In this document: positions 10,972 to 18,794 of the stretch, piece by piece
Position numbering within the stretch: the first letter of the stretch is position 1
How the letters are laid out: each line of letters opens with the position of its first letter
Source: Blastomussa wellsi
Lineage: Eukaryota; Cnidaria; Anthozoa; Scleractinia; Plerogyridae
Assembly: GCA_947652115.1 (NCBI GenBank)
Contig: OX393571.1
Coordinates: 15,979,173 to 16,043,172 of the forward strand
DNA: 64,000 nt
Direction of reading: 5' to 3'
Notes under the pieces: model-generated
Databases searched by the model: none
What the model was told of the DNA's origin: nothing
What the model saw: only the letters and a program-made list of their open reading frames with translations
Made by a program: the position numbers and the translations under genes

Positions 10972-11310
10972 GTGGTCCGCAGTGTTTTACTAAAGTGCTA
11001 CCGCGGTCCGCAGTCACGAAGTCGATGAATAAGTTATTGGGTAAGTGTATAATATAAGTGCTACCGCGGTCCGCAGTCCCGATGTGGATGAATAAGTTAT
11101 TGGGTAAGTGTATAATATAAGTGATACCGCGGTCCGCAGTCCCGATGTGGATGAATAAGGTATGGGGTAAGTGTTTAATTGAAGTGCTACCGCGGTCCGC
11201 AGTCCCGATGTGGATGAATAAGTTATGGGGTAATTGTATAATTTAAGTGCTACCGCGGTCCGCAGTCCCGTAGTGGATGAATGAGTTATGAGGCATGGGT
11301 ATAATTTAAC
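10972..11310. repeat. 63-bp satellite, about 5 units
   Basis: The motif taccgcggtccgcagt recurs at 63-base spacing (starting near 11000, 11063, 11126, 11189 and 11252), with a diverged copy at about 10974. The GC-rich core CCGCGGTCCGC contrasts with the AT-rich rest of each unit. It begins where a 5' LTR for the adjacent Gypsy element would be expected. Confidence 0.9.
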
Positions 11311-11661
11311 TCCCCTTTGTTGTCACGCATACACAAGAATTGCAACAAAGGCGATATTTAATGCAATAAACTTGTTTTAATAGTACAAAAAAGATTGACA
11401 TAACATGTTTGTGGAATTGCGATTCATCGCTCATTTAGTACAAGCTATTTGTAAAACTAGAGTTTTTTTAATATGAGTTAAAATGTTACAACGTTTCCTT
11501 ATAATACTAATGTCATTACTATGAGTTAAAATGTTACAACGTCTCCTTATAATACTAATGGTGTTCTACCGGAATTAATTGATGAACAATGTAAAGAAAA
11601 TGAATGAAAGTTATATGTCCATGTTCGTTTTCGTTATGAAACGGAGTTGTTACTGCTACAG
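11311..11661. other. AT-rich spacer with a 40-bp duplication
   Basis: I see no gene here. Positions 11475-11514 and 11523-11562 are near-identical 40-base copies (atgagttaaaatgttacaac onward) separated by 8 bases. Confidence 0.6.
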
Positions 11662-12057
11662 TTAATTTGTTATGTAATTGTTCGTTTGCAGATAATCTCT
11701 CATTGGTGCCGAAATGTCATTATGCAATGGCTTTGCAAATGCCGTGTCGAATTCGGTTGAATTGACATTGGTACTGTTCGGCCAAGGATTTGGCTTGTTC
11801 TTTATAAATACCTTGCAGGTACTTCTTGCGCGCGGAACGCGGAACTCAACAATTCTTCCAAAACCATCCTGCATCAAAGACTCCGTGGCGGCATTGAATT
11901 CATCTTCAGCAATTGCTCGGACTGATCTTTTTCCATGTTTAAAGGAGCGATATGACACCACTGGACCTTGGGAGATTAAAACGTTGTCACGGACCATTTG
12001 TGTAGTGGGTTGTTCGATGGTTTTGTCACATGCTGAGTTGGTGACTTCTTTAAGAAA
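11662..12057 (-). CDS. Terminal coding exon of an unrecognised gene
   Basis: On the minus strand the acceptor tttttttacag precedes a 132-codon open frame ending in a stop at 11662-11664. It begins in phase 0, matching the donor of the exon at 12464-12546. The product is soluble-looking with mixed charge and carries stretches such as GFGRIVEFRVPRARSTCKVF and FKHGKRSVRAIAEDEF. I do not recognise a domain. It could be a host gene or a spliced transposon gene. The frame also stays open upstream of the acceptor, but that part is low-complexity and hydrophobic and reads like intron. Confidence 0.55.
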   Translation of the reverse strand, partial: FLKEVTNSACDKTIEQPTTQMVRDNVLISQGPVVSYRSFKHGKRSVRAIAEDEFNAATESLMQDGFGRIVEFRVPRARSTCKVFIKNKPNPWPNSTNVNSTEFDTAFAKPLHNDISAPMRDYLQTNNYITN

Positions 12058-12463
12058 CTGTAAAAAACAAAGAAAGAAACTAATTAAAAACCAAAATAAC
12101 GGGGAAACAGGTAAATGTAGCTGTATAGCCGTTGAAATTTGCATGTGAAAAGTTGGCCAGCGATTTGTGATTCGTTTGGGTTTTGTTTTGCAGTAAAATA
12201 AAAATGGAACGCGCTTTGGCTCCGGCGCTTTAAAGCATTCGCTTAGCGGAAATAAATGCAACTCAAAACTGAAAACAGACCGAAATGTGTAAAGTTGTCA
12301 AAGTTATGACTAAATAGATTGTTGGTCTTTGCGCGCGCAATTTCTATCAGCGATTAGAACACGGCAAGTATCTGGTGCTAATAATTAGAACATAATTGTT
12401 ATGTATGCGCAATAAAGGTAATAAATCCAAAAAGGAAGTTTGTTGTTTTTTACGAATGCGTAC

Positions 12464-12546
12464 CTGACATAGTATTTCCTTTTGCGTCTCTAGGTGAGTT
12501 ACGTAGGATGCAGCGTTCTCCAGGGTTGCTTTCGTAATGGTTCTAT
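12464..12546 (-). CDS. Upstream exon of the same unrecognised gene, cut by the PLE array
   Basis: The last 83 bases before a consensus donor (CAG|gtacgc) read in frame as a helical segment containing ATLENAASYVTHLETQKEIL. The exon ends in phase 0 and so joins the exon at 11662-12057. It is interrupted abruptly at 12546/12547, where the Penelope array starts. The rest of the gene is not found on the other side of the array, where a DIRS fragment lies instead. Confidence 0.55.
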
Positions 12547-12564
12547 TTGCTTGAGAAAGAAAAG

Positions 12565-15147
12565 ATGGAGGACAAAATACTCAACGATGATGGACTGCTT
12601 GCCGGTCCCTCAGTGCCAATGGGAAAAGAAGCTGCCGCAGAAGATTCAATCTTAGACACAGACAGTGAAGACGAAATAACGAGCGCGCAAAAACAACCGT
12701 CACCGGATGCCCCCAAAAGGCGCCAAGATCAACGACCGCGCAAATCCTCGCCACGAAAACGCAAACTATTTGAACCAAGAGACCATGAAGGGCCAGTCCA
12801 GCCAAAGAAAAAGCCGCGTCAAAACACTCCAGAAACAGCCAAGGAGATTAAAGAAAAAATCAGAAAGTCGGAGGAGTCAATCGCCAAACTGAAGGCACAT
12901 ACCGAGAAGGGAACTTGCCCTAAAACTCTCCGCTATACAGCGAGGGCAAACATTGCGCCTGATGAAGATTTCAAGAAAGATATCTCCTTCATCCGAAAGG
13001 ACGCGCAAAAGAAATATCTGGACTCTCTCACTAAGTTTCACTACAGGCGAACAGAAAAATTTACTGTCAAACTGAGAAAACTTGAGCAGCTCGAATCACG
13101 AAGAAAAACAACTGATGAAAAACTCATTAAGAATAGGCCACTATCAGCAAAAGAACATGCTGACAGAATCGAACAAATCCAGAAGAAAATGTCAAAACTC
13201 AATGAAGAGATGAAGCTATTAGAGAAAGAACAAAATAAAAGAGTTGAACCTTATTGTAAAGTGTTATCTGTGTCTGCTAATGCCCCTAAAACAAGAAAGG
13301 GAAGGGCAAAAATTATCTCTACTAAGAAACGCAGAGCAAGAAAACGAAAATTGCAGCACGATATCGCAAAGAAAACAACGGAATCAAAGAAAAAACACAT
13401 AAGGAACCTCTCAGATTACAATCTAACACGCGACCAAATCAACCTCCTTTCAAGGGGGCTCAAATATATCCCTACACCCGTGACAAACGAAAGTCAGATA
13501 AGAAAAGAACTATTAAAGGACTTCGCAACTTTTGCTAGGCGAATGCGCCTACAATTTATCTTTCACGGTCAAGATAAAGAACCTCATCCCTTCCACGTGA
13601 AATCAAACTGGGAGCCGCCCATTCAACCGTCGGTCGCACTTGAAACATATTTAGAAGAGGTCAAAATTCAACTAGGCGAGATACAAATATCAAAGCCCAA
13701 AAACAACCTGCCCACCAATGAACGTCTAGCCATCAAAGAGCTGAAAGAAAACCCTAACATTAACATCAAAAAGGCAGACAAAGGCACATCCACTGTCATT
13801 ATGAATAAAAAAGATAAAATACACGAGGGGCAAATACAACTAGATGTTAGAGAAAACTACAAAGCCCTTTCATCACCCATGGTGTCCGAAACTTATCAAA
13901 GTGTCACGCAACTCATAAAAGCACTACACCATGACAACCATATTGACACAATGACAGAGAAATGGCTATTACTCACGCAAAATCCGCCACGAATTCCGAT
14001 TTTCTACACTCTTACAAAGATTCACAAACCAAATCCAGTTGGAAGACCAATTATCTCGGGCTGTGAAGGCCCGACAGAGCGAATATCATCTTTTCTAGAC
14101 TATCTCCTTCAGCCTATAGCCAAAGCTCAAAAATCGTATCTTAAAGATACAACAGATTTTATAAACTTCATAGAAAAAACGAAGGTCGAAAAAAATGCAA
14201 TCCTAATCTCTATGGATGTGACAAGCTTATATACCAACATTCCGCAGGAGGAAGGAATAGCCAATGTATGCAATGAATACGAAACATTCCACAAAAACAG
14301 TCCTCCTATACCAACTCACTACATTAGAGAAATGCTTGAACTCATCCTGAAGGAAAACTCTTTTGAATTCAATGGGAGACACTACTTACAGACTCATGGC
14401 ACTGCTATGGGGACACGAGTTGCTGTAGCATTTGCCAACATTTTCATGAGCGTAATAGAAACAGAGATCATTCGCCAAAGCTCTAATAAACCACTAGTCT
14501 GGAAAAGATATATTGATGATATATTTTCCCTATGGAATATAGACAAAAGAGACATAGACTTGTTCTTAGAACTAGCTAACAATTACCATCCGACCATAAA
14601 GTTTACGGCTGAGATTTCAGACATAGAGACAACTTTTCTGGATACATGTGTTTACAAGGGCGAAAGATTCAAGAAAGAATCTATTCTTGACGTGCGTACG
14701 CATTTCAAGCCAACCGAAACATTCCAATACACAGAATTCACATCCTGCCACCCTCCAGGAGTCTGGAAGGGCTTCATTAAAGGCGAAGCCTTAAGACTTC
14801 TCAGAACTAATTCTTCAGAGAAAACTTTTGAAGAAAACATAAGACAATTCAAACAAAGATTACGAGCGAGAGGTTATCCAGATAACCTTTCAGAGAGAAT
14901 TCTGTCAAGAGTTATATTTAGCGAAAGAACGTTGGCTCTACAAAATAAACAAAAGACGCACAAAAGAATTCTACCTTTCGTAACAGAATATCGTCCTTCT
15001 GTGCCTAATCTTAAGAACATTCTAATGAAAAAGTGGCACCTAATAGAGAATCAACCGGTGCTCAAAGAAATATTCAAAGACCCTCCCATCCTTTCATACA
15101 GAAAAGGGAGGTCGTTAAAAGATATACTCGTTAGAGCAAAAATTTGA
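12565..15147 (+). CDS. PLE reverse transcriptase, copy 1 (intact)
   Basis: An 860-residue protein from the first ATG. The N-terminal 300 or so residues are Lys/Glu/Arg-rich with predicted coiled-coil and nuclear-localisation-like runs (KRKL, KKKPRQ, KKRRARKRKL). The PLE reverse transcriptase follows, with KADKGTSTVIM, FYTLTKIHKPNPVGRPI, MDVTSLYTNIP (from residue 550) and the catalytic YIDDIF (from residue 649). The chain stops right after SYRKGRSLKDILVRAK, where Penelope proteins normally continue into a GIY-YIG endonuclease, and none is visible in any frame downstream. It probably copies its RNA onto an available 3' end. The frame is uninterrupted and may be functional. Confidence 0.9.
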   Translation: MEDKILNDDGLLAGPSVPMGKEAAAEDSILDTDSEDEITSAQKQPSPDAPKRRQDQRPRKSSPRKRKLFEPRDHEGPVQPKKKPRQNTPETAKEIKEKIRKSEESIAKLKAHTEKGTCPKTLRYTARANIAPDEDFKKDISFIRKDAQKKYLDSLTKFHYRRTEKFTVKLRKLEQLESRRKTTDEKLIKNRPLSAKEHADRIEQIQKKMSKLNEEMKLLEKEQNKRVEPYCKVLSVSANAPKTRKGRAKIISTKKRRARKRKLQHDIAKKTTESKKKHIRNLSDYNLTRDQINLLSRGLKYIPTPVTNESQIRKELLKDFATFARRMRLQFIFHGQDKEPHPFHVKSNWEPPIQPSVALETYLEEVKIQLGEIQISKPKNNLPTNERLAIKELKENPNINIKKADKGTSTVIMNKKDKIHEGQIQLDVRENYKALSSPMVSETYQSVTQLIKALHHDNHIDTMTEKWLLLTQNPPRIPIFYTLTKIHKPNPVGRPIISGCEGPTERISSFLDYLLQPIAKAQKSYLKDTTDFINFIEKTKVEKNAILISMDVTSLYTNIPQEEGIANVCNEYETFHKNSPPIPTHYIREMLELILKENSFEFNGRHYLQTHGTAMGTRVAVAFANIFMSVIETEIIRQSSNKPLVWKRYIDDIFSLWNIDKRDIDLFLELANNYHPTIKFTAEISDIETTFLDTCVYKGERFKKESILDVRTHFKPTETFQYTEFTSCHPPGVWKGFIKGEALRLLRTNSSEKTFEENIRQFKQRLRARGYPDNLSERILSRVIFSERTLALQNKQKTHKRILPFVTEYRPSVPNLKNILMKKWHLIENQPVLKEIFKDPPILSYRKGRSLKDILVRAKI

Positions 15148-15467
15148 AGGTCATCAACAACAAATCTCGACCAATGGGAGTCGTGTTTGGCCTGTCTTTT
15201 TATTTGACATCATTGCGATTTTGTTTTGACAGAGCCCCGTCCCAGAGGTCTAAAGATTAAACAAAAAATCTACAACACAAAACATAAGATTTACGGAACG
15301 AAAAAACAGAAAATGCGAAGCTGACAAACCAAGAAACAAAACTCAACAAAAAACATGTTAAAGAATACATCATGGCAAAGTATCTCAAAGCACCCATGAT
15401 TAAAATACACACGAAATCAGCTAGAAAAACTGCTTAAAGACCTTCTTAAAAAACACAAGTACACTCA

Positions 15468-15535
15468 GGATCGAAAATACAAGGACCACATTGGCCGGTT
15501 TGAACTAGCCAATAGCAACCCTCTATTTTCGATCC
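15468..15535 (+). promoter_or_regulatory. Nested hairpin in the PLE pseudo-LTR
   Basis: GGATCGAAAATA (15468-15479) pairs perfectly with TATTTTCGATCC (15524-15535). Inside it ATTGGC (15490-15495) pairs with GCCAAT (15508-15513). The role is unknown; it lies just upstream of the TATA box. Confidence 0.75.
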
Positions 15536-15545
15536 GAAAAACGGG

Positions 15546-15553
15546 TATAAAAA
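15546..15553 (+). promoter_or_regulatory. TATA box of the PLE promoter
   Basis: The sequence tataaaaa lies about 110 bases upstream of the unit boundary, so transcription would start upstream of the ribozyme and include it. Repeated at 18661-18668. Confidence 0.55.
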
Positions 15554-15618
15554 TTTGAGCGCACCCCAAACTCAAACAGTCTTCTCTAGACCCACACTCC
15601 ACTAAACTACAACATAGT

Positions 15619-15666
15619 AGCAACTGATGAGATCCACTGAAAGGATCGAAACTACGTAGTCTTGCT
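15619..15666 (+). ncRNA. Hammerhead ribozyme, PLE junction 1/2
   Basis: All core elements are present: CTGATGA (15624-15630), stem II GATCC/GGATC with loop ACTGAAA, GAAA, a very short self-complementary stem III (CTACGTAG) and the cleavage triplet GTC (15659-15661). Stem I is closed by AGCAA (15619-15623) with TTGCT (15662-15666). Predicted cleavage after 15661 coincides exactly with the start of the next 3,115-base unit. Hammerheads with a minimal stem III are a known PLE feature and often act as dimers. Confidence 0.9.
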
Positions 15667-15679
15667 TGAGAAAGAAAAG

Positions 15680-18262
15680 ATGGAGGACAAAATACTCAAC
15701 GATGATGGACTGCTTGCCGGTCCCTCAGTGCCAATGGGAAAAGAAGCTGCCGCAGAAGATTCAATCTTAGACACAGACAGTGAAGACGAAATAACGAGCG
15801 CGCAAAAACAACCGTCACCGGATGCCCCCAAAAGGCGCCAAGATCAACGACCGCGCAAATCCTCGCCACGAAAACGCAAACTATTTGAACCAAGAGACCA
15901 TGAAGGGCCAGTCCAGCCAAAGAAAAAGCCGCGTCAAAACACTCCAGAAACAGCCAAGGAGATTAAAGAAAAAATCAGAAAGTCGGAGGAGTCAATCGCC
16001 AAACTGAAGGCACATACCGAGAAGGGAACTTGCCCTAAAACTCTCCGCTATACAGCGAGGGCAAACATTGCGCCTGATGAAGATTTCAAGAAAGATATCT
16101 CCTTCATCCGAAAGGACGCGCAAAAGAAATATCTGGACTCTCTCACTAAGTTTCACTACAGGCGAACAGAAAAATTTACTGTCAAACTGAGAAAACTTGA
16201 GCAGCTCGAATCACGAAGAAAAACAACTGATGAAAAACTCATTAAGAATAGGCCACTATCAGCAAAAGAACATGCTGACAGAATCGAACAAATCCAGAAG
16301 AAAATGTCAAAACTCAATGAAGAGATGAAGCTATTAGAGAAAGAACAAAATAAAAGAGTTGAACCTTATTGTAAAGTGTTATCTGTGTCTGCTAATGCCC
16401 CTAAAACAAGAAAGGGAAGGGCAAAAATTATCTCTACTAAGAAACGCAGAGCAAGAAAACGAAAATTGCAGCACGATATCGCAAAGAAAACAACGGAATC
16501 AAAGAAAAAACACATAAGGAACCTCTCAGATTACAATCTAACACGCGACCAAATCAACCTCCTTTCAAGGGGGCTCAAATATATCCCTACACCCGTGACA
16601 AACGAAAGTCAGATAAGAAAAGAACTATTAAAGGACTTCGCAACTTTTGCTAGGCGAATGCGCCTACAATTTATCTTTCACGGTCAAGATAAAGAACCTC
16701 ATCCCTTCCACGTGAAATCAAACTGGGAGCCGCCCATTCAACCGTCGGTATCACTTGAAACATATTTAGAAGAGGTCAAAATTCAACTAGGCGAGATACA
16801 AATATCAAAGCCCAAAAACAACCTGCCCACCAATGAACGTCTAGCCATCAAAGAGCTGAAAGAAAACCCTAACATTAACATCAAAAAGGCAGACAAAGGC
16901 ACATCCACTGTCATTATGAATAAAAAAGATAAAATACACGAGGGGCAAATACAACTAGATGTTAGAGAAAACTACAAAGCCCTTTCATCACCCATGGTGT
17001 CCGAAACTTATCAAAGTGTCACGCAACTCATAAAAGCACTACACCATGACAACCATATTGACACAATGACAGAGAAATGGCTATTACTCACGCAAAATCC
17101 GCCACGAATTCCGATTTTCTACACTCTTACAAAGATTCACAAACCAAATCCAGTTGGAAGACCAATTATCTCGGGCTGTGAAGGCCCGACAGAGCGAATA
17201 TCATCTTTTCTAGACTATCTCCTTCAGCCTATAGCCAAAGCTCAAAAATCGTATCTTAAAGATACAACAGATTTTATAAACTTCATAGAAAAAACGAAGG
17301 TCGAAAAAAATGCAATCCTAATCTCTATGGATGTGACAAGCTTATATACCAACATTCCGCAGGAGGAAGGAATAGCCAATGTATGCAATGAATACGAAAC
17401 ATTCCACAAAAACAGTCCTCCTATACCAACTCACAACAAAAGAGAAATGCTTGAACTCATCCTGAAGGAAAACTCTTTTGAATTCAATGGGAGACACTAC
17501 TTACAGACTCATGGCACTGCTATGGGGACACGAGTTGCTGTAGCATTTGCCAACATTTTCATGAGCGTAATAGAAACAGAGATCATTCGCCAAAGCTCTA
17601 ATAAACCACTAGTCTGGAAAAGATATATTGATGATATATTTTCCCTATGGAATATAGACAAAAGAGACATAGACTTGTTCTTAGAACTAGCTAACAATTA
17701 CCATCCGACCATAAAGTTTACGGCTGAGATTTCAGACATAGAGACAACTTTTCTGGATACATGTGTTTACAAGGGCGAAAGATTCAAGAAAGAATCTATT
17801 CTTGACGTGCGTACGCATTTCAAGCCAACCGAAACATTCCAATACACAGAATTCACATCCTGCCACCCTCCAGGAGTCTGGAAGGGCTTCATTAAAGGCG
17901 AAGCCTTAAGACTTCTCAGAACTAATTCTTCAGAGAAAACTTTTGAAGAAAACATAAGACAATTCAAACAAAGATTACGAGCGAGAGGTTATCCAGATAA
18001 CCTTTCAGAGAGAATTCTGTCAAGAGTTATATTTAGCGAAAGAACGTTGGCTCTACAAAATAAACAAAAGACGCACAAAAGAATTCTACCTTTCGTAACA
18101 GAATATCGTCCTTCTGTGCCTAATCTTAAGAACATTCTAATGAAAAAGTGGCACCTAATAGAGAATCAACCGGTGCTCAAAGAAATATTCAAAGACCCTC
18201 CCATCCTTTCATACAGAAAAGGGAGGTCGTTAAAAGATATACTCGTTAGAGCAAAAATTTGA
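15680..18262 (+). CDS. PLE reverse transcriptase, copy 2 (intact)
   Basis: Same 860-residue protein as copy 1, differing at a few residues (S for A before LETY, NK for YI before REM). The catalytic YIDD and all RT motifs are retained and the frame is open. It is the only copy flanked by a ribozyme and promoter segment on both sides, so it is the best candidate for a complete transcription unit. Confidence 0.9.
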   Translation: MEDKILNDDGLLAGPSVPMGKEAAAEDSILDTDSEDEITSAQKQPSPDAPKRRQDQRPRKSSPRKRKLFEPRDHEGPVQPKKKPRQNTPETAKEIKEKIRKSEESIAKLKAHTEKGTCPKTLRYTARANIAPDEDFKKDISFIRKDAQKKYLDSLTKFHYRRTEKFTVKLRKLEQLESRRKTTDEKLIKNRPLSAKEHADRIEQIQKKMSKLNEEMKLLEKEQNKRVEPYCKVLSVSANAPKTRKGRAKIISTKKRRARKRKLQHDIAKKTTESKKKHIRNLSDYNLTRDQINLLSRGLKYIPTPVTNESQIRKELLKDFATFARRMRLQFIFHGQDKEPHPFHVKSNWEPPIQPSVSLETYLEEVKIQLGEIQISKPKNNLPTNERLAIKELKENPNINIKKADKGTSTVIMNKKDKIHEGQIQLDVRENYKALSSPMVSETYQSVTQLIKALHHDNHIDTMTEKWLLLTQNPPRIPIFYTLTKIHKPNPVGRPIISGCEGPTERISSFLDYLLQPIAKAQKSYLKDTTDFINFIEKTKVEKNAILISMDVTSLYTNIPQEEGIANVCNEYETFHKNSPPIPTHNKREMLELILKENSFEFNGRHYLQTHGTAMGTRVAVAFANIFMSVIETEIIRQSSNKPLVWKRYIDDIFSLWNIDKRDIDLFLELANNYHPTIKFTAEISDIETTFLDTCVYKGERFKKESILDVRTHFKPTETFQYTEFTSCHPPGVWKGFIKGEALRLLRTNSSEKTFEENIRQFKQRLRARGYPDNLSERILSRVIFSERTLALQNKQKTHKRILPFVTEYRPSVPNLKNILMKKWHLIENQPVLKEIFKDPPILSYRKGRSLKDILVRAKI

Positions 18263-18776
18263 AGGTCATCAACAACAAATCTCGACCAATGGGAGTCGTG
18301 TTTGGCCTGTCTTTTTATTTGACATCATTGCGATTTTGTTTTGACAGAGCCCCGTCCCAGAGGTCTAAAGATTAAACAAAAAATCTACAACACAAAACAT
18401 AAGATTTACGGAACGAAAAAACAGAAAATGCGAAGCTGACAAACCAAGAAACAAAACTCAACAAAAAACATGTTAAAGAATACATCATGGCAAAGTATCT
18501 CAAAGCACCCATGATTAAAATACACACGAAATCAGCTAGAAAAACTGCTTAAAGACCTTCTTAAAAAACACAAGTACACTCAGGATCGAAAATACAAGGA
18601 CCACATTGGCCGGTTTGAACTAGCCAATAGCAACCCTCTATTTTCGATCCGAAAAACGGGTATAAAAATTTGAGCGCACCCCAAACTCAAACAGTCTTCT
18701 CTAGACCCACACTCCACTAAACTACAACATAGTAGCAACTGATGAGATCCACTGAAAGGATCGAAACTACGTAGTC
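18263..18776 (+). repeat. PLE pseudo-LTR/non-coding segment between copies 2 and 3
   Basis: Second copy of 15148-15661, with the hairpin at 18583-18650 and the TATA box at 18661-18668. Confidence 0.8.
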
Positions 18777-18781
18777 TTGCT
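18734..18781 (+). ncRNA. Hammerhead ribozyme, PLE junction 2/3
   Basis: Same core as at 15619-15666. The cleavage triplet GTC ends at 18776 and copy 3 starts at 18777. Confidence 0.9.
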
Positions 18782-18794
18782 TGAGAAAGAAAAG

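Larger units (their letters stand above)
15148..15661 (+). repeat. PLE pseudo-LTR/non-coding segment between copies 1 and 2
   Basis: This 514-base segment holds, in order, an AT-rich 3' region, a long hairpin (15468-15535), a TATA box (15546-15553) and a hammerhead ribozyme ending at the unit boundary. It would act as the 3' region of copy 1 and the promoter of copy 2. It is identical, by inspection, to 18263-18776. Confidence 0.8.

Noticed and set aside
12547..12564. TTG start at the unit boundary for the PLE protein
   Set aside because: It coincides with the ribozyme cleavage site; the first ATG, 18 bases later, is the more likely start.
12581..12805. Antisense and alternate-frame ORFs within the PLE copies (74, 61, 62 and 66 codons, repeated in each unit)
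   Set aside because: They merely shadow the reverse-transcriptase gene and repeat because the units are identical.
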